Source of the DNA: Prinsepia uniflora
Taxonomy: Eukaryota; Streptophyta; Magnoliopsida; Rosales; Rosaceae
Direction of reading: 5' to 3'
Assembly: GCA_032719365.1 (NCBI GenBank)
Contig: CM064875.1
Location: 19,009,674-19,073,673, forward strand
Length of the DNA stretch: 64,000 nt
The translations under genes and the position numbers were made by a program. This document shows, piece after piece, positions 19,404 through 31,698 of this stretch. The first letter of the stretch is position 1. Every line of letters begins with the position of its first letter. Under the pieces are notes generated by a model that was not told the origin of the DNA, did no database searches, and was given only the letters and a program-made list of their open reading frames with translations.

Positions 19404-22400
19404 TTGGTTATGCCTCCTAGAAGAATTCCTCATACACGAACTGACGAGGATCTGGAAAGGGAAATGGAATACGCGAGCATTGAAAGGGCTCAACGTTTGG
19501 GAGCCACTCCTTTCTGCGGGGTATCAAACCCCGAGGATGCTCATGATTGGATCACCAAGTGGGAGAGGATCTTCTCGGTGATGCACTGCCCTCCGGGCGA
19601 ACGAGTGACCTTGGCGGCCTTCTTGCTGGAAGGAGGAGCCTACCAGTGGTGGCACGGCCTCGAAATGTCTGGGTGGTCTGTCCATACCACTACTTGGGAT
19701 GCTTTCCGTTCCAGATTTCTGGACCAGTACTACCCGCGATCATTTCGCGCGGCACGGGAGGCTGAGTTCCTGCGGCTGGAACAGGGTGATATGTCCGTTG
19801 CGGACTACGAGCAGACTTTCGGGAAGCTGTCCCGGTTCGCTGCATCATTCGTGAGCACGGAGGAGGACAAATGCCAAAGGTTTGAGCTTGGACTCCGAGG
19901 GGAGATCCGGGCAAGTGTGACTGCTGCTACTCATGCTTCTCTGAGAGATTTGGTCGACGCTGCGGTGCGTGTCGAGGCCAGTCTGGCGGCACACCAGACA
20001 CGACAGCCTTCGGGCGAGGGGCGACGACAGGATCGTCCACATCGTGGGCCATCAGGCCAGAAGAACATGAAGGGAGGGGGTTACAGGGGAGCACCCTCAT
20101 CCTTCAAGGGTCGTGGCTGGTCAGGTCGACGCGGAGGCTCTCAGGGCAGAGGATCAGGATACAACTCTGGGCAACGCTCATCTTGGAGCGGTGCTTCTGG
20201 TGGGCATTCGGACAGGCCAAGGCCAGTAACTTGTTTTGCTTGCGGAGAGAAGGGCCACTATGCCTGTGATTGCCCGCAGTTGTCCAAGAACAACGACGCT
20301 GGGGGCTCTAGTGTGGTGCAGAGCACGGCTTCCCACACTAATGGAGGTCGCGGTCCTGGAGGTGACCGTGGTGCTGGACGTGGCGCGCGCGGGCGCGGAC
20401 GGAACGGAGGGCCGAGGGCCCAAGTGTTTGCAATGACCCAACAGCAGGCGAGGGCTGCCCCGGGCGTGGTCACAGGTACACTTCATATCTTAAACCTTCT
20501 TGTACGTGTATTGATGGATGCTGGGGCTACACACTCTTTTATTTCGAAAAGTTGTGCTGGTATGCTTGATTGTGTGGTATCAGCCTTAGATTGTGAAATG
20601 GGTGTTGGCACCCCGATGGGCATCGTGTACCTTGTGAATCAGGTGATTCGGAGGTGCCCGGTAAGAATTGAGGATGTGGATTTACCAGCAGACTTAATTA
20701 TTCTGGATATCCACGACTTCAATATAATCCTAGGGATGGATTGGCTGTCGGAGCATGGATCGCTCATCGATTGCTGTAGCAAGCAAGTGATTCTGCGGAG
20801 CCCGGGTTTGACGGAGGTTATCTTTCAGGGGGAACGTGACGGTTCGCCTCCTGAAGTGGTTTATTCACTTACTGCTACCAAACTTCTCTGGAAGGGATGC
20901 CAGGGTTACTTGGCGCACGTCGTGTCGGATCAGGTTGATACTCCGGGTATCGACGAGATACCGGTGGTACGTGAGTTTCCGGATGTGTTCCCGGAAGACT
21001 TACCTGGATTACCGCCATCGCGGGAGATCGAGTTTACTATTGAACTACTCCCTGGTACCCGACCTATATCCCAGGCACCATACCGGATGGCGCCGACCGA
21101 GTTACGAGAACTCAAGACTCAATTGCAGGAGTTGGTAGATTTGGGATATGTCCGACCGAGTACTTCACCGTGGGGAGCACCGGTGTTGTTCGTGAAGAAG
21201 AAGGAGGGAAGTCTCCATTTGTGTATTGATTATCGACAACTCAACAAGGTGACACTGAGGAACCAGTATCCTCTACCCAGGATCGATGACCTTTTTGACC
21301 AGTTGCGGGGAGCTCAGTGCTTCTCGAAAATTGATTTGCGGTCTGGGTATCACCAACTGAGGATTTCGGAGGAGGATATTCCGAAAACTGCTTTTCGAAC
21401 CCGTTACGGACACTACGAGTTCCTTGTTATGCCATTTGGTTTGACGAATGCTCCAGCAGCATTCATGGATATGATGAACCGGGTCTTCCGACCCTACCTG
21501 GATAAGTTCATGATTGTGTTCATCGATGATATTTTGGTGTACTCGAGGAGTGCCCGTGCACATGAGGAACATCTACGGTTGGTCTTGGAGAGGCTGAGAC
21601 AAGAACAATTGTACGCCAAGCTGAGCAAGTGTCAGTTTTGGCTGAGCAGTATTGGTTTTCTGGGACACGTGATATCGACGGATGGGATTTGCGTGGATCC
21701 CCAGAAAACAGAAGCGGTGACCAACTGGGCTAGACCGACAACAGTGACCGAGGTGCGGAGTTTTGTCGGATTGGCGGGTTACTACCGGAGATTCGTGGAG
21801 GGTTTCTCCAAAATTGCTGCACCATTGACTCGTTTGACTCGGAAGGGAGTGAAGTTTATCTGGGACGAGCAGTGCGATCGGAGCTTTCAAGAGTTGAAAG
21901 ATCGATTGACCACTGCACCTGTCCTTGCATTGCCGGATGACAGTGGAGAGTTTGTGGTCTTTAGTGATGCATCGCTGCAGGGTCTGGGCTGCGTGTTGAT
22001 GCAAACTGGCAAGGTTATCGCCTATGCATCCCGGCAGCTGAAGACTCATGAGTTGAACTACCCTACCCATGATTTGGAGTTGGCGGCGGTGGTTCATGCT
22101 CTAAAAATCTGGAGACATTATCTGTTCGGCGCAACGTGTCGGATATACACCGACCACCAGAGTCTTAAGTACTTATTCACTCAGAAGGAGCTTAACATGA
22201 GACAACGGAGATGGTTGGAGCTACTGAAGGACTATGACTGTACGATCGAGTACCATCCGGGTAAGGCCAATGTGGTGGCGGATGCACTCAGCAGAAAATC
22301 AGCGGGATCAGTTGCACACCTGGGGATGGTGTATCTTCCCTTACTGGTGGAACTCCGGAAGGCGGGAGTTATCTTGGGTACGGATGAGCATGAAGCTTTG

Positions 22401-23855
22401 TTGGCCAGCTTCCATGTATGACCAGTACTGATTGATCGGATCATCGAAGCACAACTTCAGGATCCGATACTCTGTATTTACAGAATTGAGGTCGATGCGG
22501 ATGGGAGACAGGATTTTACCATCCGGGATGATGGAGCATTGGTGAAGTTGGGCCGTTTGTGTGTACCTGCAGTGGCAGAGTTACGGGCCGAGATTCCTAA
22601 GGAGGCCCATAGTTCGGCCTATGCTATGCATCCAGGGGGTACAAAGATGTACCGTACCCTCCGGAACCATTATTGGTGGCCAGGAATGAAGAAGGATATT
22701 GCTGAATTCGTGAGCAGATGCTTAACCTGTTAGCAGGTTAAGGCGGAACGACAGAGACCGTATGGGGCTATGCAGCCACTTCCGATTCCCGAGTGGAAGT
22801 GGGATCACATCACCATGGACTTCGTCTTTAAGTTGCCAAGGACTCAGAGTGGAGTTGACGGAGTATGGATGATCGTGGACCGGCTAACCAAATCAACCCA
22901 TTTTCTGCCAGTTCAGGAGACCTATAAACCTAACCGACTGGCTCAGTTGTTTGTGAAGGAAATCATACGATTGCATGGTACACCGGAATCGATCGTGCCC
23001 GATCGTGATCCGCGTTTCACTTCCAGGTTCTGGCGGAGTTTGCAAGCTACTTTGGGAACAACCCTACGTTTCAGTACTGCTTTCCATCCACAGACCGATG
23101 GACAGTCTGAACGGACCATTCAGACCCTGGAGGACATGATGAGGTCCTGTGTGCTACAGTTTCAGGACTCTTGGGATACTCATTTGCCATTAATGGAATT
23201 CGCTTACAACAACAGCTATCAGACAAGCATCGGGATGGCACCTTATGAGGAACTGTATGGTCGACAGTGCAGGACACCTATCTGCTGGACGGAGATAGGA
23301 GAACGAGCGGCTGTAGGGCCGGAATTGATGGACTTAACCATGGAAATTGTTCGTATTATCAAGGAGAGATTGAAGGCGGCACAGGATCGCCAGAAGAGTT
23401 ATGCCGATCGACGGGTTCGAGACTTGGAATTTGAAGTGGGAGATTTTGTCTTCCTGAAGTTATCACCGTGGAAGGGGATTATCCGATTCGGTCGACGGGG
23501 GAAACTGAGTCCGCGTTTTATCGGACCTTATGAGATCGTGGAAAGGATTGGCAGAGTTGCATACAGATTGGCACTACCTCCAGAACTTTCTAGAGTTCAA
23601 GATGTTTTCCACATATCGATGCTACGGAAGTACGTACATGATGCTTCGCATGTACTAGGGGAACAACCTGTCGAACTACGGGAGGATTTGAGCTTTGATG
23701 AACAACCAGTACAGATCTTGGATCGGAAAGACAAGGTACTACGTCGGAAGACGATCCCTCTCGTGAAGATTCTCTGGAGAAACCAGAAGGTGGAAGAAGC
23801 CACATGGGAGCCTGAGGCTCAGATGCGAGATCAATTTCCTCATTTGTTTCTTTGA
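19404..23855 (+). pseudogene. gag-pol polyprotein of the Tekay element, two nonsense codons
   Basis: One frame encodes the full polyprotein. Gag core: about codons 30-190 ('FLLEGGAYQWWHGLEM', 'FRSRFLDQYYP'). An Arg/Gly-rich stretch leads to a CCHC knuckle 'CFACGEKGHYACDC' at codons 277-290. Protease 'DAGATHSF' starts at codon 372. RT has 'LRSGYHQLRI', 'MPFGLTNAPAAF' and the F-I-D-D box at codons 706-709. RNase H starts near codon 850. Integrase has an HHCC region, catalytic Asp at 22818-22820, Asp at 23001-23003 and Glu at 23109-23111. A chromodomain-like tail ('LVKILWRNQKVEEATWEPE') ends the protein at 23855. In-frame stops are TGA at 22419-22421 and TAG at 22731-22733. Everything else stays open, so damage looks recent. 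The start could be Met at 19404 or the Met two codons later. Confidence 0.95.
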
Positions 23856-23876
23856 AATTTCGGGACGAAATTTCTT

Positions 23877-23889
23877 AAGGGGGGAAGGT
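23877..23889 (+). other. Polypurine tract of the Tekay element
   Basis: 'aaggggggaaggt' lies directly before the 3' LTR start at 23890 and 22 bp after the polyprotein stop. A decayed relative lies in reverse at 31485-31521. Confidence 0.9.
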
Positions 23890-26645
23890 TGTAACACCCC
23901 GGAAATTCGAGGATTTTAATATTGTGATTTAATGTGTGAAATGACGCTTTTACCCTTGTGATTGGTATGACCAATTCTTGACTTTTTGATTTATGAATTA
24001 AATGGACTTTGACCTATGATCGTGATGTAGTTCGGGACGTCACGAGTTCATAGACAGGTGGCACGTCCATTTCGGACAATCAGGGAAAAAGTTATGGCTA
24101 TCGGAAGTTTCGGGGCATTACCGTAATTTGGGCATTGGAGGCGAAAATGTTGACTTTTCGTTTGAAAACTAATTTTCACGCGACTCAAGGACCGTTAGGT
24201 AGGTCTCGACGTCGTGAGTTCGTAGACGGGCGGCACGCCGAAATCGGACTTCGTACGAGGAAGTTATGGTCAGAAACGTGAAATCGGGAGGTTCGTGTCT
24301 CGGTTTTCGTGACAGATATTTTATTTTGAAAATCTGATTGGAGGACACCTGGTGAGTGACAAGTGTCACTCACCCATTGGCTAGATTGGATCAGATCCAC
24401 TATGGGATTAAAAACCATTTAAATCACCTTTTTAATCACAGCCCTTGATCTGATATACCCCTGATCTAATCTCAGCCCTTGATCTCATTTCTGAGATCTA
24501 ATCTGGGCCGTCCATCCATTTCCCTCCATTTCTATATAATTCTCACCCGACACCCTCACTCACTGCTCATTGATCCACACTGGCGTACTACACCCTGTCT
24601 CTGTGACTGTGTGTTGCTGGACTCACGAGGAAGGACTGAGGCACGGCGGCAGAAGGTGGCAGACGGCGGCGAGGTGAGCCGGTTTCAAAACCGGAAACGG
24701 TTTCAAAAACCCGGAATTTGGTAACTTGAATTCCAACGTTTATTTTTGGTTTTTATTTACCCTAATCAACTCTAGGAACTGTTAGGAACCTATTGGGATC
24801 AATTGCGTGACCGGAGGTAGCCTGAACGGAGTGCAAACGGCGACGGGAACCGGGTCTGTTCATCGAGGTAAGCCTTCGATCCTATCTATGTTTATCGATT
24901 TTGATTCCATAGAACCCTTCCTGAGATTAAGACGAACATCTAGGAATAAACGAGAGTGAAAATGATTGAGAATTAAGGAAATGGTGACCGGGTCATGATC
25001 GCGGGTCTGATCGACCCGAGTTGCAGAGATACGGGTCAACCGTCTGAGGACAGAGGTGATGACGTGGCACCCTGTCAGACTGTCAGGTGACGTGGACCAA
25101 CCGTGAGTCGACACGTGTCACATGTCAGTGCACAGTCAGCACTGACATGTCAGTGACGTGGCCCAATCAGGGACTACCACGTGTCACTGACATGTCAGTG
25201 ACGTGTACCAGTGCCGTGCTGACACGTGGCACATGTCAGATCTGAAACGTGGCCTGACAGATCAGTGAGGTGGACCAATCAGGTGTTGACACGTGGCACT
25301 GTCAGAGTCTGACATGTCAGACCTGACAGCTGTCAGATGACGTCAGCAGGGACTGTTCCTGCGTTGACCGATGCGTTGACTGGTGCGTGTTGGCGCGTGT
25401 GAACAGTACTTTTGGTGGGACCACCACCATTCTTTAGGTTTCGACGATCCGGATCCAATGACGGTGGTTTCGGGTCGATCGGAGATCATTAAGTTGGTCA
25501 AAATGAGGTTTATTGCCTTGGAAAGCGCGTTCAGGCGGCTTTCCCGGGCCGGTTTCGGCCTAGGCTTTCATGGTTGAATGTTGGGGGTTTAAATTGACCT
25601 TTACGAATACTTTGGACTTGACAGGGATTGTACATTTGTACCAGATCGAGGGTATACGCTCGGTTTTCAGCAGGACTGTACTGTGAGTGGGCCATTTTCT
25701 TAAACCCTTGCGTGCATAAATGTTTTCTGGTTTATTATACTTGTTCACATGCTGGAATCAATAAATGGTTTTGATGATATTGAAATTTTGGTTATGGCAC
25801 GTTTCACGATATTTGGGCATGAGACCCGTTTGATGAAACGTAACGATCGGTTCGGATTTTACCTATGTATACATATATGTTTTGCATATGGATATCAATA
25901 AAATGTATTTGGTACTGCACTGTATAGATCCTTCCATATGATACTGTCTCCTCCGGATGAGGTACCCCGGAGAGGTCACGAACGTCTAGAACGTCCAGCG
26001 TCTATGACGCTAAGCATCAGGGATGCTGTACCCGAATGGGGTTCGGGGATTGAACTCGGAATTGAGACCCGAGTGGCACGCGTTGCCTTGTGATTGTGAC
26101 CTTATTGGACGTCAGGGACGTCAGACATCAGGGATGTCAGGATTGGAGTGTATAGTGCAGCAACTCAAATTATACTTATGGTTTTATTTCATGCCTTATG
26201 GTTCATATTATATGACTTATGATTTTAAATACGGTTGCATGCATGTTTGGAAAACGGAGGGGTAAATTATATGTTTTACTTATCAAATGATTTTATAAAC
26301 TTGAGTTTCGGTCCACTCACCCTTAATGTTTTTGGTAACCCCTCCAGGTCGTGATACTGAGGTAGAGGAGGAACCTGAGGCTGAGGCATAGATCTACTTC
26401 TGCGTACCTGAACCCCTGTTGGGTGGTGTACCCGCAGGTTTACTTTCGAGTCGTGCTCGCATCTTGAAATTTTGGATTTCATCCCTTGTCTGACATCTGT
26501 TTAATTCGGATTTAATGTATAACTTTAATTTGGTTATTTATGCATTTGATGTTTTGAGGTTAAAATTGGTATGAATTATTGGGTGTCAGACGGGAGCAGG
26601 GCACGTCCCCTTGTGGTCCCTGTGGGATCGGGGCGGGTCTTGTCA
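23890..26645 (+). mobile_element. 3' LTR of the nested Tekay element
   Basis: This 2756-bp LTR has the same TGTAACACCCCGG...TTGTCA termini as the 5' LTR. It lacks 22 bp between two 'tgacgtcagca' repeats (near 25342) and has an extra short duplication 'gacgtcagacatcaggg' near 26110. Both differences look like replication slippage. Confidence 0.95.
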
Positions 26646-26650
26646 TGCAT
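26646..26650. repeat. Right target-site duplication TGCAT of the nested element
   Basis: Copy of 16513-16517. The reverse solo LTR resumes at this point. Confidence 0.92.
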
Positions 26651-27159
26651 GCATTCGAAAAACCGTTTAACCAAAGAAACCATGTGTGGGAACTAAGCCC
26701 AAAACCACGATTGAAAGAACCATAATGAAAACGACCATACGGGCCACTGCCCAACTCCATAAGGGACTCAGCCCAAACCATAAAGAAACCAAGTACACGA
26801 GCCACCGCTCAAATCCTGTGTAACCACACATCACATATCATATATCATATTTATATCATATACACATATAATTCACACAACCAATCCTGTCACGGTTTCC
26901 AAAGCTACGCGCGTGCTACCCAGGTCTCAATCCGAGTCTTCTCAAAGTCAAGATCAATGTCCGCAGACTACTGACCCTACTCAAGGTAATAGTAATCATA
27001 GCCTTCCTGAGAGTAAGAAACCCAACTTGGGGGGTGACTCCACTCAGTCGGTGCTCCGTGACTACTCCGGGGTCCACCCAGGCCAACGACCCTCCCCAGA
27101 GGAGATAATAGAAGTAAAGGAAGGTATATGAATACATATATATACATAACATAAACATT

Positions 27160-27345
27160 CATGCCCGGTTCCCTTGAACCGTCATGATCCATAGCATCCA
27201 TAATAAGGGTTCATGCTGGTTCCCATAAACCGTCATGAACCAGAATGACCTGACAAAGGTTCATGCCGGTTCCCATAAACCGTCATGAACCACAATGACC
27301 TTTCCTGAGTTCATGCCGGTTCCCATAAACCGTCATGAACTTGGA
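27160..27345 (-). repeat. 50-bp minisatellite in the family-B LTR (four units)
   Basis: Units containing 'tcatgccggttcccataaac' start near 27160, 27211, 27261 and 27311, a period of 50-51 bp. The LTR at 1-1087 has only two such units (about 208-285), so copy number varies between copies. Confidence 0.88.
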
Positions 27346-29502
27346 AATCCACGTAGGGTCCCTGACCCGAAATCATAAACCGTAAAGTAACTGGGTCTCG
27401 TGCCCGAACATATGACTCAACTGGGCACCGTGCCCGATATCTAAGGGTCAGTCACGACTCCGATCATAGTGATGCGTGCAACCATCCATCCAGGACCGCT
27501 CTCAATCCTGGTATGTCGCCGTGAACGAATCAACCGACGCGACCACCACAAGATCATGGTGCACTCATCACCGATCGCTATCCTGAACCGTCAGCACCTC
27601 GAAGTCTAGCCTCCCCAGGCTGCCCGACCACGAATCGTGCATCGTGACCTCTTCGGAAGGAACACATCCCAATCCGGAGGCGAGCGTCGTATCGTCGATC
27701 GCCGTGCACATAGCACCCGTCGCGACCACGATTTAGATCCGAAGGTCGTAAATAGCGTCATATGCCCGAGACAAAACCAAATGGGCCTCATACTCGAGTT
27801 TATTCTTTTAGAAATCCAAAACCAAATCATTTAAATCAATAAAGAAATACATACCCGTATAAGCACCGTATAAGGCCGAAACCTCGAAATACGTGCTTAT
27901 ACGTAACCACATACAAATGCACCCATGGCATCATCAAACATGTAATAAAACATATAATAAACATTAATGCATGCACCAATTTAGAAAACAAGGTCCACTC
28001 ATAGACCGTCCGAGCTGCCGCCTCGATTTTCGTGCCATACGGCTCCCCGAGCCAATCACCATCACCGGGGCTCCCAAACATGTCCAAATTTTAATAGAAG
28101 GTTAATAACTACTTAATTAACCTCTCATCAAAGCCCCGTAATTTTTCCGAACTTTAAACTATTTTTAAGCCGACCCTAAACCTTCTGATGCCCCGAAACA
28201 TCTCGAGACGGTGTCCGATTGACACGAAACCAGTCCCAAAATGTTCGTTACATCGAATAGAAGATTTCCTGTGTTGAAAACTTTTCCAGATTATGGACCA
28301 CGTACCCTCACGGGCCCCTAGAATGTCGAAAACACTGTTCATCATCACCTACCTCAGAAAACCGGTTTTTTTCCTGGTTTTGGACCGGTTACTGTGCTGA
28401 ACCGGCGGAACCGGTTCAGCGTTCCTCGTTCCTCGTTTTGGTCCGATTTCAACCCCAATCAATCATATAATTCCTATTTTCATCTTTCCTATCTATTCTA
28501 ATCCTTAAAACAACCTAAAAACGCCTAAATCCTATGGTTTGATTTTGAACCAAACGGTTCAATATTTCCAAAACCGTCCCACGGCTGCCCAACCGTCCAA
28601 CCACCATAGAAACCTTCCTAAAACTATCCTATCAACCTATTTGATTCATTAAAACCATTAAAACCGATCCAAAACGTCAAAAATGGAAAATGGATTAAAA
28701 TGGGCTAATCGGGTACCTTGCGGGTTTCTCCTTCTCTCGCCGCCGTGGGAGGCGGTTCAGGCCTCCAGGCCGGCCACCTCAGCTCCCTCAATCTCCCTGG
28801 TCCTCTGCCTGGTCATGGGTGAAGATTGGATGGGTTTTGGGTGAATGGTTTGGGTGAGAAAGTGAGATCGGGTAATGGGAGGGGTGTGTGTGTTTGAATG
28901 AAGAAATGGAATGGTTTGCACGGTGCATGAATGCAATAGGGTGTCCATTGGATGGGTGACACTTGTCACTCATCCATTGAGCATTAGGACAAATATCTGG
29001 GCCCACTAGAGACAAAACTGCACTTTTTGTCTCGTAAAACGTTTCGCCGTAAATAGTATCCCTAAACTTCCGTGAACCGTAACTTCGCCGTCGAACGTCC
29101 GAATTCGACGTGCCGCCTGTCTACGGATTCGTATAGTCCTTATCTACGTAACGGTCTTTGGTCCTCGGCCATCGGACATCCCGGTCAAAAAGTCAACATT
29201 TTGACCCTTTAAACCAAAATTACTAAAATGCCCCTAAACTTCCGAACGTCATAACTTCCTCCTCGAACGTCGGAATTGAACATGCCACCTGCCTATGAAC
29301 TCGTGACGTCACGAACTACGTCACGGTCTTCGGTCAAAGTCCGTTTGACCGCCCGAACGAAAAGTCAACATTTTGCCCGCGCCCAAGGGCAAAACGGTCA
29401 TTTCGCATCGTTCGTCCGATTTCGCCTAACTAATCACCGATTAGCCTCACTAATCGTGATTAGTCACTAATCTAATCTAGGAATTTGGGACGGGTCGTTA
29501 CA

Positions 29503-29507
29503 CGGAT
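29503..29507. repeat. Right target-site duplication CGGAT
   Basis: Copy of 16229-16233, just after the TGTAAC end of the reverse solo LTR. Confidence 0.9.
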
Positions 29508-29594
29508 CTTCCCGAGCCATAGCTCAATATTCTAACTCATTCGAGTCTTTCCTCGATACCTCGGTCATAATTGTTATCCGAGTTGTAGCTCATA

Positions 29595-31484
29595 TGACAA
29601 TACCCGTCCCTAATTACCACGAAAATCGGATCGATCCTGCTCCCGTTTGACAACCTCTTGTCAGACAACGAATTTTACAACTTTTAAATAAATTCGAATC
29701 CTTATTAAATAAACCGAACTAATTTCAGCTTGCGGGGTTACCGCCCACTTTCAACCCACTGACCCCGACAAGTTACAAAAATACAAGTTTGATTACAAAC
29801 AAAACTCTTATTAATTTATACATAATTTCTGAATCCTTATCTTACCCAACTATGTAAATAATCAGAAGAATTTTTCTTTAGTCAATCTCCCTATCAATCT
29901 CGTATTATTCACGCCCAAGATTAATTTAACTAAATAAAAATTTATCATAAATTACAAAGACATAATTCCCAAACATAAGTATCTACTTGTAAAATAATAA
30001 TTATTTACGTAAACTATAAGTCTTCATTTTCCCTTCAACAAATTCATCACAAATTATCATCGTTGTTAACATCCATATAGCCATTAATATCACCATGGTT
30101 ATAAGTATCCTCGTTTATTATCTCCCTCAATGTAATTCCACATAGCAAAAAAACACGTAGACTATACAATATTTAACGATACAAGATTTCACATTCTAAT
30201 CACAACTTATACAATCCACCCATTAACCATGTCACAAATTGTCCATATTGTCAAAATTAGGAAAATTCTTATAATAGTCGTAAAGTAATACTCAATCTAT
30301 TTTCCATTTAGTCCATTCAATTCAGTTCCATAAATTTATTTAGGCATCAATTCATAATCCAATAATTAATACGTAAATCCTTGTTTATACCCAAACATTA
30401 AAATTAATTAAAGATACTTACTTAACCATGACACTTAGAAGATACGAAGGAACAATGTTCATGTTGACAGTTTCCCCAGAAAACCCCTCACGTGCCGCCC
30501 AAAGTGGCCGCGTGTGGGTTCGCGTGCCGTCCAAAGTGGCCGCACGTGGGTTCGCACGCCTACTATAGTGGAGTAACTGTTCATCGTCCCAACATGATTT
30601 CTCTGCAAATCGGGTCATATGGCCCGCGACTTAACCCAGCCGTTTCTTACTCGTTTCTCATCCAATTTCGACTTTCCAAACATCAAAGTTTACCTAATTA
30701 AGCTAAGAAATCAATATATAAAGTTAAAAAGGAGAGAAACTCACCATAACTTATTGTTCAATTGCTCTACCCTGGCGGCCGTGGCGTTCATGGGTTGTCT
30801 GACGGTTCTTCTACGTACAGATCCCTCATTTTTGCCAAAGATGGATCACATGATCTCCCCGAACCTTGTGGGACATCTTGTTTCATGATTTCCTACTTCA
30901 AAACTGAGACCCAAATTTGAACCTCATGGGTTCATCCACCACCTTCACAGTTTTTTCTTCTTTTTGGCACCTAAACTTCACCGATCTCTTCCTTTCCTTC
31001 TTTCTTTCGTTATTTCCCCTTTCCTCTCATGTTTTCCTTTTTGAGTGGATTAATGGATGAGCTGGGCGAGTTTTTCTTATTTTCAGTTTCCCTTTGCTGA
31101 ATCCTCCATTCAACACAAACACACAAATATATAATTATAGGGTAGGTCGGTGAAGATAATTGGGAGGGAACATTAGAGAGGGTTCTAGAAAGTACACATT
31201 AATCACATGTACAAATAGTAAAATTACCAAATTGCTCTTCAAGTCATAATTACCAAAATACCCTTAAGTATTCCTGACCCATATTAATTTGATTCGACCT
31301 CCGATTTTGGCATGCTGCTTGTCTATATACTCAGGAGACCGAGACTTTTCTAACAACATTTACGAAAAATGCCAAAAGCCGTCCCAATTAAAAAGTCAAC
31401 ATTTTGACCTTGATTAAAAGTCATCCCTTTGACTTAGGGGCAAAATGGTCATTTTATCCCTTATTGAAAATTCGGGTTGTTACA
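29595..31484 (-). mobile_element. Reverse-strand LTR, family C, with PPT on its right
   Basis: On the minus strand it runs from TGTAACAACCCG (right edge 31484) to TGTCA (left edge 29595). The last 80 bases ('aaacgggagcagg', 'tagggacggg') match the LTR at 43518-48159, and its 5' third also follows that LTR, but with many differences. A degenerate PPT lies directly to its right, so it is the 3' LTR of a reverse-oriented element whose body lies at or beyond 31485. The left flank TCATA has no partner that I could identify. Length is 1890 bp. Confidence 0.8.
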
Positions 31485-31698
31485 ATCTCCATTCCTTAAA
31501 AAATTTCTTCCTTGAAATTTTAAAGTTGAACTAGACTTTATCCTCGGTACTCAACCCAATCTACCTAAATCACATACCAAGTATACCAAGCAACATATAC
31601 TCATATCATATTGCAATCTTAGTCAACAACCACATACTCATTTCCTTACAAAACTTGACTGACTAACAATTCTCTTTCAAATATTATCACACACATCA
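31485..31698 (-). mobile_element. PPT and short internal remnant of a reverse element
   Basis: 31485-31521, read on the minus strand, gives 'aatttcaaggaagaaatttt' followed by 'ttaaggaatggagat'. This matches, with decay, the end of the Tekay element ('aatttcgggacgaaatttct' then 'taaggggggaaggt'). The remaining 170 bp are AT-rich with no coding sense. The remnant is cut at 31699 by the next LTR. Confidence 0.65.

Larger units (their letters stand above)
16518..26645 (+). mobile_element. Full-length Ty3/gypsy element, Tekay/Del chromovirus lineage
   Basis: This is a 10128-bp element with two near-identical LTRs (16518-19278 and 23890-26645), a tRNA primer site, one gag-pol frame, a PPT and a 5-bp TSD (TGCAT). 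The protein order gag, protease, RT, RNase H, integrase, chromodomain and the long LTRs place it in the Tekay/Del branch. By eye I count roughly 23 substitutions and one indel between the LTRs over the first 930 bp, so it is a fairly young insertion compared with its surroundings. It lies inside the family-B solo LTR, which must be older. Confidence 0.95.
16234..29502 (-). mobile_element. Solo LTR, family B, split by a nested Tekay element
   Basis: In reverse orientation this LTR runs from TGTAACGACCCGTCCC (right edge 29502) to TGTCA (left edge 16234). It is interrupted at 16518-26645 by a complete Tekay/Del element plus one copy of that element's TSD. The LTR itself is therefore about 3136 bp. 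It has no primer-binding site or PPT at its edges and is flanked by CGGAT on both sides, so it is a solo LTR left by recombination between the LTRs of a former element. It contains four tandem units of about 50 bp with 'catgccggttcccataaacc' (27160-27345), a short run of 'gggcaccgtgcccg' units (27390-27440), and a perfect hairpin at 16288-16306. Confidence 0.93.

Noticed and set aside
30418..30888. Short ORFs on both strands
   Set aside because: They lie in the reverse family-C LTR and do not persist in the related LTR at 43518-48159.
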